Shown here: positions 17,296 through 24,628 of the stretch, in pieces
Numbering within the stretch: the first letter of the stretch is position 1
Layout of the letters: every line of letters starts with the position of its first letter
Source: an uncultured Clostridia bacterium
Lineage (GTDB): Bacteria; Bacillota; Clostridia; Oscillospirales; Acutalibacteraceae
Assembly (NCBI GenBank): GCA_947595635.1
Contig: CANQEU010000020.1
Coordinates: 1 to 34,668 of the forward strand
DNA length: 34,668 bases
Direction: 5' to 3'
Position numbers and translations under genes: made by a program
The notes under the pieces: model-generated
Databases searched by the model: none
What the model was told of the DNA's origin: nothing
Seen by the model: the letters and a program-made list of their open reading frames with translations, nothing else

Positions 17296-17359
17296 ATTAT
17301 AATCTTCCATAATTATCCTGTCAATAATCAATATACCAATTTAGTCTATTTTCGACAAA
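17296..17359 (-). promoter_or_regulatory. Consensus promoter of the five-Big_2 gene with an upstream 0A-box match
   Basis: Minus-strand TTGACA (17319-17324), 17-base spacer, TATAAT (17296-17301), giving a leader of about 110 bases. Upstream, 17350-17359 reads TTTGTCGAAA on the minus strand, a 10-of-10 match to the Spo0A box. The rest of the 17178-17538 spacer is AT-rich and contains the two hairpins at 17421-17453 and 17503-17537. Confidence 0.7.
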
Positions 17360-17420
17360 ATATTATAAATAAATATCGAAAAAACAGTCGTTATTTTACC
17401 CTTTATAGCAAATCAGATAC

Positions 17421-17453
17421 AAAAAAGAGCCGGCGCAGCTTATGCGCCGACCC
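17421..17453 (-). terminator. Terminator of the four-Big_2 gene
   Basis: On the minus strand GTCGGCGCA pairs with TGCGCCGGC (one G-T pair) followed by CTCTTTTTT, about 85 bases beyond the stop at 17539. Confidence 0.8.
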
Positions 17454-17538
17454 TAATATTTCACCCGATAATCACAGCATTGTGCGCTTATCAATTCGCC
17501 TCAGCGGAGCAAACTATCCCTCCGCTTTGGTTTTTTTA

Positions 17539-19296
17539 TTATCTTACCCTTACCGTACAGCTTGCCGTCATACCGTTGTACGTCATAACGGTAATAACAG
17601 CCGTTCCCGATGCAAGCGGTGTGATCAACCCGTTTTTGTCAACAGACACTATGCTTTCGTCACTGCTTGACCATGTAAAGGTCGCCATTGTGTTTTTCGG
17701 CAGAGATGTCTTTAACTGATATGAATCACCTATATCTCTTGTAGCCGTATCTCTGTTTAATTTTACATATGACGGCGCGTTTTTAACCGTTACATTACAG
17801 CTTGCCGTTTTCCCGTTGTAGGTCTTTACGGTTATTGTCGCCTTGCCTGCCTTGATGGGATTAATGTTTCCGTTTTTGTCTACGGATACTATACTTTTAT
17901 CGCTGCTCGACCATTTGAAGGTCGCCATTGAATTAGCAGGCAGCTTTGTCGTCAGCTGATAGCTGTCGCCTGCTCCTCTTGTAGCCTTGCTCCTGCTAAG
18001 CTTTACGTATGACGGTGCGTTCCTGACCGTGACATTACAGCTTGCCGTTTTTCCGTTGTAGGTCTTTACGGTTATGGTCGCCTTGCCTGCCTTAATTGGA
18101 TTGATTTTTCCGTTTTTGTCTACTGATACTATATTTTTATTGCTGCTCGACCACTGATATGTACCCATTGTACCCTTTGGAAGCGTCGCCGTAAGCTGAT
18201 AGCTGTCGCCTGCTCCCCTTGTCGCCTTATTCCTGCTGAGGCTTATTGAAGTCGGCGCGCTTCTGACAGTGACATTGCAGCGCGCTGTTTTTCCGTTTTT
18301 CGTTTTAACGGTTATAACGGCGGTTCCCTCTTTCAGCGGATTTATTTTTCCGTTTTTGTCTACAGACACAACCTTATTATTGCTGCTCGTCCATGTATAG
18401 CTTGTTTTTGCATATGACGGCGAAACGGTCGCCTTAAGCTGATAAGCGTCCCCTACTCCTCTTGTTGCCTTATTCCTGCTGAGGCTTACCGATTTGGGGG
18501 TTCTGTCGTTGGAAGCAACCATCTTCAGCACACAATAAACAGATGTTTTAACTACATTTCTTATTTCGGTTATATTATTGCTCGGCGTTGTGCAATGCCA
18601 AAACAGGTCGGACTTACCGTTGCCGTAATATATACCTATGTGGTGATAATCGCTCATTTCGCCCTCACCCTGGCCTACATACTGCCATATTATATCGCCC
18701 TTTTCCAGCACTCCGGATTTAAGCATTGCGCTTTTAGTGCTGAAATAATAGCGCTCAATATCGTTTGAACTATAGAAATTGTACCAGCGTACACTATCGC
18801 CGCTGTAGCTGTAGAGTGTAGGAAGTATTATCCCTGTCGAGGTTTTATACTGACACTTGCCGCCCATATGGTTACCACAAAAGCTTCCTCCATCGCACGA
18901 TTTATAAAGGACGTGCCAAACAAAGCCTGTGCAATTCATACCGGGTACTCCGCTTATGTTATCGTGGCCGTAAGGCTTTTTATAGTCTCCGTTAGGGTTG
19001 CGGCAATCTCCGCCGCTGTACCGCGTGCCGATGTAGTATCCGGGATTAGCGCTGTCCTTGTCGTGTGTGTCGAGCCAATTAAGATATTTGTTATAATCCA
19101 TGCCCAAAACCTTTGTCATTGAGCGGCTGCCCATGTGCAGACCATTTTTGCTGTTTAAGCCCTTTGTATAAATTGTAACAGCCGCCGAGGACGTCGCTGT
19201 ATTTGTGTTCGCTGCGGCTGCATTCGCTGTAAAAGCTGCCGCTGCTATGACTAAAGTAAGAATTATTGCCGTCGCTTTTTTTATCATTCGTTTCAT
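17539..19296 (-). CDS. Secreted NlpC/P60-like cysteine peptidase with four Big_2 domains
   Basis: 585-residue secreted protein. Signal peptide 1-29 (MKRMIKKATAIILTLVIAAA, then AFTANAAA). The catalytic-type domain (about 35-265) has NCTGFVWHVLY with Cys122, HHIGIYYGNG with His219 and FWHCTTP with His234, fitting the NlpC/P60 Cys-His pattern. Apart from these motifs it differs from the peptidase domain of the neighbour at 15219-17177. Four Big_2 domains follow (about 270-585). Domains 2 and 3 are nearly identical to domains 2 and 3 of that neighbour. No wall anchor. The start at 19296 is chosen for an AAGGTGGA ribosome binding site and the proper signal peptide; an in-frame start at 19338 would overlap the patatin gene. 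It begins 26 bases after the patatin stop, so the two are probably co-transcribed. Confidence 0.88.
   Translation of the reverse strand: MKRMIKKATAIILTLVIAAAAFTANAAAANTNTATSSAAVTIYTKGLNSKNGLHMGSRSMTKVLGMDYNKYLNWLDTHDKDSANPGYYIGTRYSGGDCRNPNGDYKKPYGHDNISGVPGMNCTGFVWHVLYKSCDGGSFCGNHMGGKCQYKTSTGIILPTLYSYSGDSVRWYNFYSSNDIERYYFSTKSAMLKSGVLEKGDIIWQYVGQGEGEMSDYHHIGIYYGNGKSDLFWHCTTPSNNITEIRNVVKTSVYCVLKMVASNDRTPKSVSLSRNKATRGVGDAYQLKATVSPSYAKTSYTWTSSNNKVVSVDKNGKINPLKEGTAVITVKTKNGKTARCNVTVRSAPTSISLSRNKATRGAGDSYQLTATLPKGTMGTYQWSSSNKNIVSVDKNGKINPIKAGKATITVKTYNGKTASCNVTVRNAPSYVKLSRSKATRGAGDSYQLTTKLPANSMATFKWSSSDKSIVSVDKNGNINPIKAGKATITVKTYNGKTASCNVTVKNAPSYVKLNRDTATRDIGDSYQLKTSLPKNTMATFTWSSSDESIVSVDKNGLITPLASGTAVITVMTYNGMTASCTVRVR
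17918..18286 (-). repeat. 369-bp segment identical to 15841-16209
   Basis: Second copy of the identical Big_2-coding DNA, within the four-Big_2 peptidase gene. Similarity continues outward at a lower level over the adjacent Big_2 domains. Confidence 0.92.
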
Positions 19297-19322
19297 TTGT
19301 TCCACCTTTATCCTTAAATTTT

Positions 19323-20195
19323 TTATTCGGCGCTCCACTGTCCTGCTGCATTGAGCAGAGCAAATATTTCGTCCTTTTTTTCCATTGCGTCATTGTAGCC
19401 GTCCTCATGCAGCTGAAGAAGCTTATCGCGGTTTTTTTCAAACCTGCTTATCTCAACCGGCTTTTTGGGACGCACCGCTACTATGTTACCATTTTTCTCC
19501 TCACGCTCTATCAATTCGAGCGTCGAGTTATACATATTGTGCCTGTTTGCGTTCGCCTCTATAAAAAACGGATATTTTTTATATTTCAGCTTCATAGCGC
19601 CTATAAGCGACGCAGGCTTTTTTCTGTATTCCCTGTGACGCGTCAGCACAATAAGATTTTTACTGTTGCCGTTTTTTATACTCTGCCTTATCGGTATCGA
19701 ATCGGCAATTCCGCCGTCGAGATATTTTTTACCGTTTATCTCCTGAATTTGTGATATCAGCGGCAGGGATGACGAGGCTACTATTATATTCATATCCTCT
19801 CTTAAATCCTTTATCGGCAAATATTCAGCCTTGCCCGTTTCAACATTTGTGACAACGGCGTAAAAATTCGTTTTACATTGGCAAAACGCATCGTAGTTAT
19901 ATAAATTCAGCTTCTGTGGAATCGTATAATAAACAAACTCGACCCCAAACATATTTCCTGTTTTTCTCAGGCTGTAAAGGCTGCAATATCTTTTATCATT
20001 CAAAAAATCGGTATTTACCTTTATCGCCCTGCCCCTTTGACCTGACAAATAAGAGCAGGCGTGCCCGGAGCCTGCCGACACACCGTAGCAATCCTTAAAA
20101 TATATATCGTTATCATTGAGGAAATCAAGCACTCCGGTGGTATAGGCTCCTCTCATACCGCCGCCCTCAAGAACAAGTCCCGCGTTGTAATACAC
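19323..20195 (-). CDS. Patatin-like phospholipase
   Basis: 290-residue patatin-family serine lipid acyl hydrolase of the bacterial YjjU-like group. The oxyanion loop GGGMRGAYTTG is at residues 11-21, the nucleophile elbow GVSAGS has Ser40, and the catalytic Asp160 lies in LDGGIADSIP, giving the Ser-Asp dyad. There is no signal peptide, so it should be cytoplasmic or membrane-associated. The start is a GTG at 20195, placed by an AGAGGTGAT ribosome binding site and by the oxyanion loop lying near residue 10 as in the family; an ATG inside the same site is in another frame. A possible promoter is TTTACT (20240-20245), 16 bases, TATAAT (20218-20223). It lies directly upstream of a secreted peptidase gene. 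The substrate is unknown. Confidence 0.92.
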   Translation of the reverse strand: MYYNAGLVLEGGGMRGAYTTGVLDFLNDNDIYFKDCYGVSAGSGHACSYLSGQRGRAIKVNTDFLNDKRYCSLYSLRKTGNMFGVEFVYYTIPQKLNLYNYDAFCQCKTNFYAVVTNVETGKAEYLPIKDLREDMNIIVASSSLPLISQIQEINGKKYLDGGIADSIPIRQSIKNGNSKNLIVLTRHREYRKKPASLIGAMKLKYKKYPFFIEANANRHNMYNSTLELIEREEKNGNIVAVRPKKPVEISRFEKNRDKLLQLHEDGYNDAMEKKDEIFALLNAAGQWSAE

Positions 20196-20421
20196 AGTTT
20201 CATCACCTCTTAAATTAATTATAACTGATTTTATGTTAAAGTAAAGTAAAATAGGAAAATTTAAACATCTGTTTTTCATTTCGTCCAATATCACACGGCT
20301 GACATATTTCGCCGTTAATTTTTTTAACGCGGATATATAATTTATACAAGGTCATACGCCGATAACGCCGCTTAACTCAAGTCATGTGTTCCGGCTAAAA
20401 AACATACGGGGAAATGAGAGA

Positions 20422-20988
20422 ATGATTGCAGAAATTATTTTGATTGCCGTTAGTCTGTCAATGGACGCATTTGCCATTTCAATGTGTAAGGGACTTGCCA
20501 TGAAAAGGCTGAATATTTATTATGCAGCCGTGATCGCCTCGTTTTTTGGAATATTTCAGGCGATAATGCCCGTTATAGGCTGGCTGCTCGCAAGGGGCTT
20601 TGCGGGCTACATAATCGGGTTTGATCACTGGGTCGCGTTCATACTTCTGTTTATCATCGGAGGTAAAATGATTTTGGATTCCTTTAAAGACGACGACGTT
20701 ATGGCACAGAGGAGCGTTTTGAATATAAAGGAGCTTTTCCTGCTTGCAATAGCGACAAGCATTGACGCCCTCGCAATAGGAATAACTTTTACGTTTTTGA
20801 ATGTAAATATATTCTTCTCGGCGTTGATAATAGGTTTAATCACATTTGTGCTTTCGCTTATAGGCGTGCTTATCGGCGCAAGGGTCGGACTGCGTTTTAA
20901 AAACAAGGCTACCATGCTTGGAGGAATAGTGCTTGTTATAATGGGGTTTAAAATCTTGCTTGAGCACCTTGGGGTTAAAATCGTATAA
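20422..20988 (+). CDS. mntP: Manganese efflux pump MntP
   Basis: 188-residue inner-membrane protein with six hydrophobic segments arranged as two related halves. The half-signatures are SLSMDAFAISMCKGL near the N-terminus and ATSIDALAIGITF after residue 100; the conserved Asp residues in these motifs bind Mn(II) in the family. It exports excess manganese. The ATG at 20422 gives the standard start MIAEIILIAVSLSMDAF and follows GGGGAAATGAGAG. Known MntP genes often have a yybP-ykoY Mn riboswitch; I could not find its conserved GGGGAGUAG-type core in the 20296-20421 leader. A -10-like TATAAT is near 20335. Confidence 0.94.
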   Translation: MIAEIILIAVSLSMDAFAISMCKGLAMKRLNIYYAAVIASFFGIFQAIMPVIGWLLARGFAGYIIGFDHWVAFILLFIIGGKMILDSFKDDDVMAQRSVLNIKELFLLAIATSIDALAIGITFTFLNVNIFFSALIIGLITFVLSLIGVLIGARVGLRFKNKATMLGGIVLVIMGFKILLEHLGVKIV

Positions 20989-21307
20989 CGGCGTAACAGC
21001 ATTATTGATCGTGGCCGATAAAATACTGTACGGGCGCTTGGCTTGGAGAGTTTGCGTTTAACTCTCTGCTCCGTGATGCAAGTTAATTATGCGATTGTAA
21101 TCTTTGGCAGACAATAGCACGAATTTAAGCTAAAAAATTCTATCAAAGAGGAAGTGAGGGCTTACGGTGGGCGTCAGCTCCACGTTTAAAGCCAAATTTT
21201 AAAGCTGTAGCAGGCGATAACTTATCAAAAAATAGGTTTATCGACAAACTCAAGGCGGCAGACTTACCGGTGAAATCCGGTAAGTCTGCCGCCTTATCAA
21301 GCTTTGA
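20989..21307. other. Noncoding spacer with degenerate repeat copy
   Basis: No gene is seen. Around 21148-21215 a stretch with AGTGAGGGCTTACGGTGGG then GCGTCAGCTCCACG and later AAAGCTGTAGCAGGC resembles, in order, the repeat at 34195-34265. A strong 19-bp hairpin follows at 21252-21295. Confidence 0.55.
21252..21295. terminator. Long perfect hairpin between mntP and the lipoprotein gene
   Basis: AAGGCGGCAGACTTACCGG pairs perfectly with its complement around a 6-base loop TGAAAT. It lies 12 bases past the lipoprotein stop on the minus strand. No strong T-run follows on either side, so it may be a terminator or a transcript-end stabiliser. Confidence 0.65.
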
Positions 21308-21832
21308 TTATTTTATCTTTTTCTTTACGCTGTCGCCTCTGTCAACTATTTTTCCCTTTGACAGCGAAAACGCGGCATAGCCTTGAGAAGTATCTTCGGA
21401 AAGGCTCGTGCCGAGCTTGCCCTCAATTTCAAGATAATCTCCGTCCTTTATGCTGTCGTCAGGTTCATTAAGGCTTACTACATATTTTAAATTGTTGTTT
21501 GTAATAGTAAGCGTCGCTATGCTGTAGCCGTTGTACTCGTTGCATTTATAGTTTGAGGCAACGCCGTAAACTCTGTATTTTGATGACGCCAGCGCGCCGA
21601 AAAAGCTGTTCAGAGTGTCCATATCAACATCGGCTGCATTTTTCGTCCTGCCAAGCTCCTTTGACAAATCATTCATCAAATCGCTGAGGTCTAATACCTC
21701 TTCCTTTGCCTTTGTTGCGCTCGTTACGTCCGAGCTGCCGCCGTTATCGCCTCCGGCACCGCTTGAACAGCCTGTAAACGCGCCTGCAAGCATAACCGAA
21801 GAAAGCAAAAGCGCTGTGATTTTTTTATTCAT
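21308..21832 (-). CDS. Small lipoprotein, possible OB-fold (tRNA_anti-like) domain
   Basis: 174-residue protein with a lipoprotein signal: MNKKITALLLSSVMLAGAFTGC, with Cys22 the probable lipidated residue, then a Gly/Ser-rich spacer. The mature part contains an acidic helix (about 45-75) and a beta-rich region (about 80-165: YRVYGVASNYKCNEYNGY, ATLTITNNN, DGDYLEIEGKLG) suggestive of a small OB-fold such as the tRNA_anti-like family in other clostridial lipoproteins. No function can be assigned. ATG at 21832 follows GGAGGC. The upstream extended -10 (21872-21880) is a plausible promoter. Confidence 0.85.
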   Translation of the reverse strand: MNKKITALLLSSVMLAGAFTGCSSGAGGDNGGSSDVTSATKAKEEVLDLSDLMNDLSKELGRTKNAADVDMDTLNSFFGALASSKYRVYGVASNYKCNEYNGYSIATLTITNNNLKYVVSLNEPDDSIKDGDYLEIEGKLGTSLSEDTSQGYAAFSLSKGKIVDRGDSVKKKIK

Positions 21833-21853
21833 AATATTTGCCTCCGTAAATTC

Positions 21854-21880
21854 ATTATCTATTTGCAGATAATTATATCA
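21854..21880 (-). promoter_or_regulatory. Extended -10 promoter and hairpin before the lipoprotein gene
   Basis: Minus-strand TGATATAAT (21872-21880) is an extended -10 without an obvious -35. Immediately after it ATTATCT-GCAAAT-AGATAAT (21854-21873) forms a 7-bp inverted repeat that could be an operator or leader hairpin. Confidence 0.45.
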
Positions 21881-21970
21881 CATTTTGCGGAGAAATAAAT
21901 TATCAAAGCGTAAATATTTTAAAAAACACAAGGCAAAGAGCAGTCAGCCTCCGCAACACAATTTTCGTAT

Positions 21971-22010
21971 AAAAAAACGGCTTTCATATGCCGGTGCACA
22001 TGAAAGCCTT
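21971..22010 (-). terminator. Terminator of the ylxM-ffh-rpsP-khpA operon
   Basis: Minus strand: AAAGGCTTTCAT pairs with ATGAAAGCCGTTT around a 10- to 12-base loop and is followed by TTTTTTT, a few bases after the khpA stop. Confidence 0.9.
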
Positions 22011-22014
22011 TGTA

Positions 22015-22248
22015 TCAGTCGATTTCAACCATTACCTTAGTATTGTTTCTGATGGCAGCGCTGCGGGCTATAGTGCGTATAGCCTTTGCAATTCTGCCCT
22101 GCTTGCCGATGATTCTGCCCATATCATCCTCAGCAACGTGAATGTGATAAACGATAACGCCCTCCTCGTTCGGCTCGTCCTTATCAACGCTAACCTGTGA
22201 AGGATCCTCAACAAGACCCTGTGCAATAACCTTAAGCAATTCCTGCAT
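22015..22248 (-). CDS. khpA: KH-domain RNA-binding protein KhpA (YlqC)
   Basis: 77-residue single KH domain with the RNA-contacting GxxG loop in RIIGKQGRIAKAIRTIAR. In Firmicutes KhpA partners with KhpB/Jag and affects cell division and growth through RNA binding. Length and position after rpsP are standard. ATG at 22248 follows AAGGAAG; 23 bases separate it from rpsP. The genes that usually come next (rimM, trmD, rplS) are missing, as the operon ends here at a strong terminator. Confidence 0.95.
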   Translation of the reverse strand: MQELLKVIAQGLVEDPSQVSVDKDEPNEEGVIVYHIHVAEDDMGRIIGKQGRIAKAIRTIARSAAIRNNTKVMVEID

Positions 22249-22271
22249 TAAAATTTCTTCCTTTCATTTTA

Positions 22272-22517
22272 TCATTCGATGATATTGTTTTTCTTTAAAA
22301 TAGCTCTTACAGTATCTGTAGGCTGAGCGCCCTTGCCGATCCAGTCCTTGACCTTTTCGCCGTCGATTTTAAGCTCTACAGGATCCTTTACAGGATTGTA
22401 ATAGCCTACCTCCTCGATAAAGCGACCGTCTCTCGGGTATCTTGAATCTGCGACTACAATGCGGTAGAACGGAGATTTCTTTGCACCCATACGGCGCAGT
22501 CTGATTTTTACTGCCAT
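22272..22517 (-). CDS. rpsP: 30S ribosomal protein S16
   Basis: 81-residue small-subunit assembly protein. The start [40 protein letters not shown] and the C-terminal [14 protein letters not shown] are diagnostic. ATG at 22517 is preceded by GGAGGTG, which decides it over an in-frame upstream codon at 22538. Part of the operon ylxM-ffh-rpsP-khpA. Confidence 0.98.
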   Translation of the reverse strand: MAVKIRLRRMGAKKSPFYRIVVADSRYPRDGRFIEEVGYYNPVKDPVELKIDGEKVKDWIGKGAQPTDTVRAILKKNNIIE

Positions 22518-22539
22518 ATTATTCACCTCCAAAACCATA

Positions 22540-22796
22540 AAATAATGTTTAAATCGCAGCGCCGCGATTTAAACCGCCGCAGGAAGCCTTTGCCTTGCGA
22601 GCCCAAGAGGAAATTAAATTCCCCTTTAAAGTCTGCGGCGAGCCATATATGCAGTACGTTTTCCCGCAAGGCATAAGCCTTGCCCCGACCGCTGTAACGC
22701 AAAGTTTAAGCGCCGCTTTAAATATGCGGAAACGTCTGCCGTATGGTCATATCTTCACCAAATATCTTTATTTTAACAAGATTTGGATGAATACCT
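22540..22796 (-). repeat. Structured hairpin-rich spacer between ffh and rpsP
   Basis: Noncoding within an operon. It contains TTTAAATCGC-agcgcc-GCGATTTAAA (22548-22573), a distant GCCGCAG/CTGCGGC pair enclosing GGAAATTAAATTCC, and GCAAGGC-ATAA-GCCTTGC (about 22664-22681). The amount of pairing is far more than expected for a plain operon spacer. It may be an inserted dispersed repeat or an RNA element affecting rpsP expression. Confidence 0.5.
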
Positions 22797-22798
22797 TA

Positions 22799-24163
22799 TT
22801 ACTTCATGCCCATCGGGTTCATAGGGCCGCCGAGCCCCGGAAGTCCGCCGAACATCTTTCTTCTTTTACCCTTGCCCTTGCCGTTGAGCTGTTTCATCAT
22901 TTTCTGCATTTGCTCAAACTGCTTAATAAGCCTGTTTACGTCCTCGACCTTCATTCCGCTGCCTGCCGCAATCCTTTTTTTCCTTGAAGCGTTCATTAAG
23001 TCCGGCTTTTCCCGCTCCTGCTTTGTCATCGAAAGTATTATAGCGGCGTTTCTGTCCATTATTCTGTCGTCTATGTCAACGTCGTTAAGCTGCTTTGAAA
23101 CGCCCGGAAGCTTTGAGAGTATACCCTTAATTGGCCCCATCTTTTTTATCTGCATAAACTGGTCGAGAAGATCGTTGTAGTCAAATTTGTTCTTTGCCAT
23201 TTTCGCGGCAAGCTCTTCAGCCTTCTTTTGGTCGAGCTTTGTTTCTGCTTCTTCAATAAGCGTGAGAACATCGCCCATACCGAGAATACGGCTTGCCATT
23301 CTGTCAGGATGGAACACCTCAAGATCGCCAAGCTTTTCTCCCGTGCCGGCATATTTTATCGGCTTGCCGGTCACTGCCCTTACAGACAATGCCGCGCCGC
23401 CTCTTGTGTCGCCGTCAAGCTTTGTAAGAATGACTCCCGATATTTCCAGCAGGTCGTTAAAGCTCTTTGCAACATTTACGGCGTCCTGACCTGTCATTGC
23501 GTCAACAACAAGGAAAATCTCGTTCGGCTGTACCTCTCGTTTTATGTTTTCAAGCTCCTGCATAAGCTCCTCGTCTATATGCAGTCTGCCTGCGGTATCG
23601 AGTATTACTATGTCGTTGCCGTAGTCCCTTGCGTGTCTTATTGCCTCTTTTGCGATTTTCACAGGGTTTTCCTTGCCCATTTCAAAAACAGTAGCTCCTG
23701 CCTTTGAGCCGACGACCTTAAGCTGCTCGATAGCGGCAGGTCTGTAAACGTCGCAGGCGGCAAGAAGCGGCCTGTGACCCTGACTCTTGAGCATCATCGC
23801 AAGCTTTCCCGAGTGTGTTGTTTTACCTGAACCCTGAAGTCCGCACATCATTATTACCGTTGGAGGCTTTGCGGCTGTTTGCAGCTTTGTCTGCTTGCCG
23901 CCCATAAGCTCGGTAAGCTCCTCGTTTACTATCTTTACTACCATTTGCGCCGGAGTAAGGCTTTCCATAACGTCAGCGCCGACAGCCCTTTGTGTTACCT
24001 TCGCGGTAAAATCCTTGGCTACCTTATAGTTTACGTCTGCCTCCAACAGAGCAAGACGCACCTCGCGCATAGCTTCCTTTACATCGTTTTCATTAAGCTT
24101 TCCTTTGGAACGAAGCTTTTTAAACGCATTGCCGAGCTTTTCTGACAATCCCTCAAACGCCAA
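22799..24163 (-). CDS. ffh: Signal recognition particle GTPase Ffh (SRP54)
   Basis: Binds 4.5S/scRNA and signal sequences and delivers ribosome-nascent chains to FtsY at the membrane. The 454-residue product has the N domain (FEGLSEKLGNAFKKL), the G domain (P-loop GLQGSGKTTHSGKLA, LDTAGR, TKLDGDTRGGAA) and the Met-rich M domain (KMGPIKGILSKLPG, GSGMKVEDVNRLIKQFEQMQ, GGLPGLGGPMNPMGMK). The start is a TTG at 24163, giving the canonical (M)AFEGLSEKL with AAAGGGTGAT just upstream; a longer TTG start at 24193 would overlap ylxM. It lies 16 bases after ylxM. Confidence 0.98.
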   Translation of the reverse strand: MAFEGLSEKLGNAFKKLRSKGKLNENDVKEAMREVRLALLEADVNYKVAKDFTAKVTQRAVGADVMESLTPAQMVVKIVNEELTELMGGKQTKLQTAAKPPTVIMMCGLQGSGKTTHSGKLAMMLKSQGHRPLLAACDVYRPAAIEQLKVVGSKAGATVFEMGKENPVKIAKEAIRHARDYGNDIVILDTAGRLHIDEELMQELENIKREVQPNEIFLVVDAMTGQDAVNVAKSFNDLLEISGVILTKLDGDTRGGAALSVRAVTGKPIKYAGTGEKLGDLEVFHPDRMASRILGMGDVLTLIEEAETKLDQKKAEELAAKMAKNKFDYNDLLDQFMQIKKMGPIKGILSKLPGVSKQLNDVDIDDRIMDRNAAIILSMTKQEREKPDLMNASRKKRIAAGSGMKVEDVNRLIKQFEQMQKMMKQLNGKGKGKRRKMFGGLPGLGGPMNPMGMK

Positions 24164-24179
24164 GAAAATCACCCTTTCG

Positions 24180-24536
24180 TCACTGTTTTTCAAGCAGAGC
24201 GTCCGCCGTGCTTATAACATCACAGGCTCTGCCGCATATATTTTTATCGTCGCTTAGCTTTATTATTTCATTTCCAAGGCTCTTAATTCTTTCAAGCCCG
24301 TTCATTAATTCTTCAAAGCGGCTGTATAAGCCAAGCTTTGACTCCATCTGCAAAAGCGCCGTTTCCGTTCGCTTTACCGTGTCGCGCACCGCCTGACGGG
24401 TGACGTCCATTTCCTGCGCTATCTCCGACAGGGAACAGTCGTTGTTATAATAACTCTCTATAACCGTTCTCTGCTTTTTCGACAGCAGCTCGCCGTAAAA
24501 ATCCAGAAGGAGTGAAATTTTATAATCCTTTTCCAT
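24180..24536 (-). CDS. ylxM: YlxM/p13-like SRP-associated DNA-binding protein
   Basis: 118-residue helix-turn-helix protein of the YlxM family, encoded with ffh in Firmicutes and thought to modulate the SRP pathway. The core LLDFYGELLSKKQRTVIESYY then LSEIAQEMDVTRQAVRDTVKR is the sigma-70 region 4-like HTH. The start at 24536 is chosen because the AGGA ribosome binding site is 9 bases from it but only 3 from the alternative ATG at 24542. It is the first gene of the operon and has its own promoter. Confidence 0.95.
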   Translation of the reverse strand: MEKDYKISLLLDFYGELLSKKQRTVIESYYNNDCSLSEIAQEMDVTRQAVRDTVKRTETALLQMESKLGLYSRFEELMNGLERIKSLGNEIIKLSDDKNICGRACDVISTADALLEKQ

Positions 24537-24580
24537 ATTCATCCGTCCTGCTGTAAAGCTTTTTCCTTTACACCTGTGAT

Positions 24581-24609
24581 ATTGTACTATAATATTCCTT
24601 TCTTGTCAA
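24581..24609 (-). promoter_or_regulatory. Sigma-A promoter of the ylxM-ffh operon
   Basis: Minus-strand TTGACA (24604-24609), 17-base spacer, TACAAT (24581-24586). The short leader contains a TGTAAAG/CTTTACA stem-loop (about 24551-24571). Confidence 0.85.
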
Positions 24610-24628
24610 CAGGCAATTTGATTTTACG

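Noticed and set aside
17278..17670. Plus-strand frame in the spacer between the two peptidase genes
   Set aside because: It runs antisense into the four-Big_2 gene and through its terminator; no start signal.
20296..20421. Possible yybP-ykoY manganese riboswitch before mntP
   Set aside because: The leader lacks the conserved core sequences I would expect; no paired architecture was found by eye.
22595..22987. Plus-strand frame crossing the rpsP-ffh spacer into ffh
   Set aside because: Antisense to ffh and to the structured spacer; no ribosome binding site or recognisable protein.
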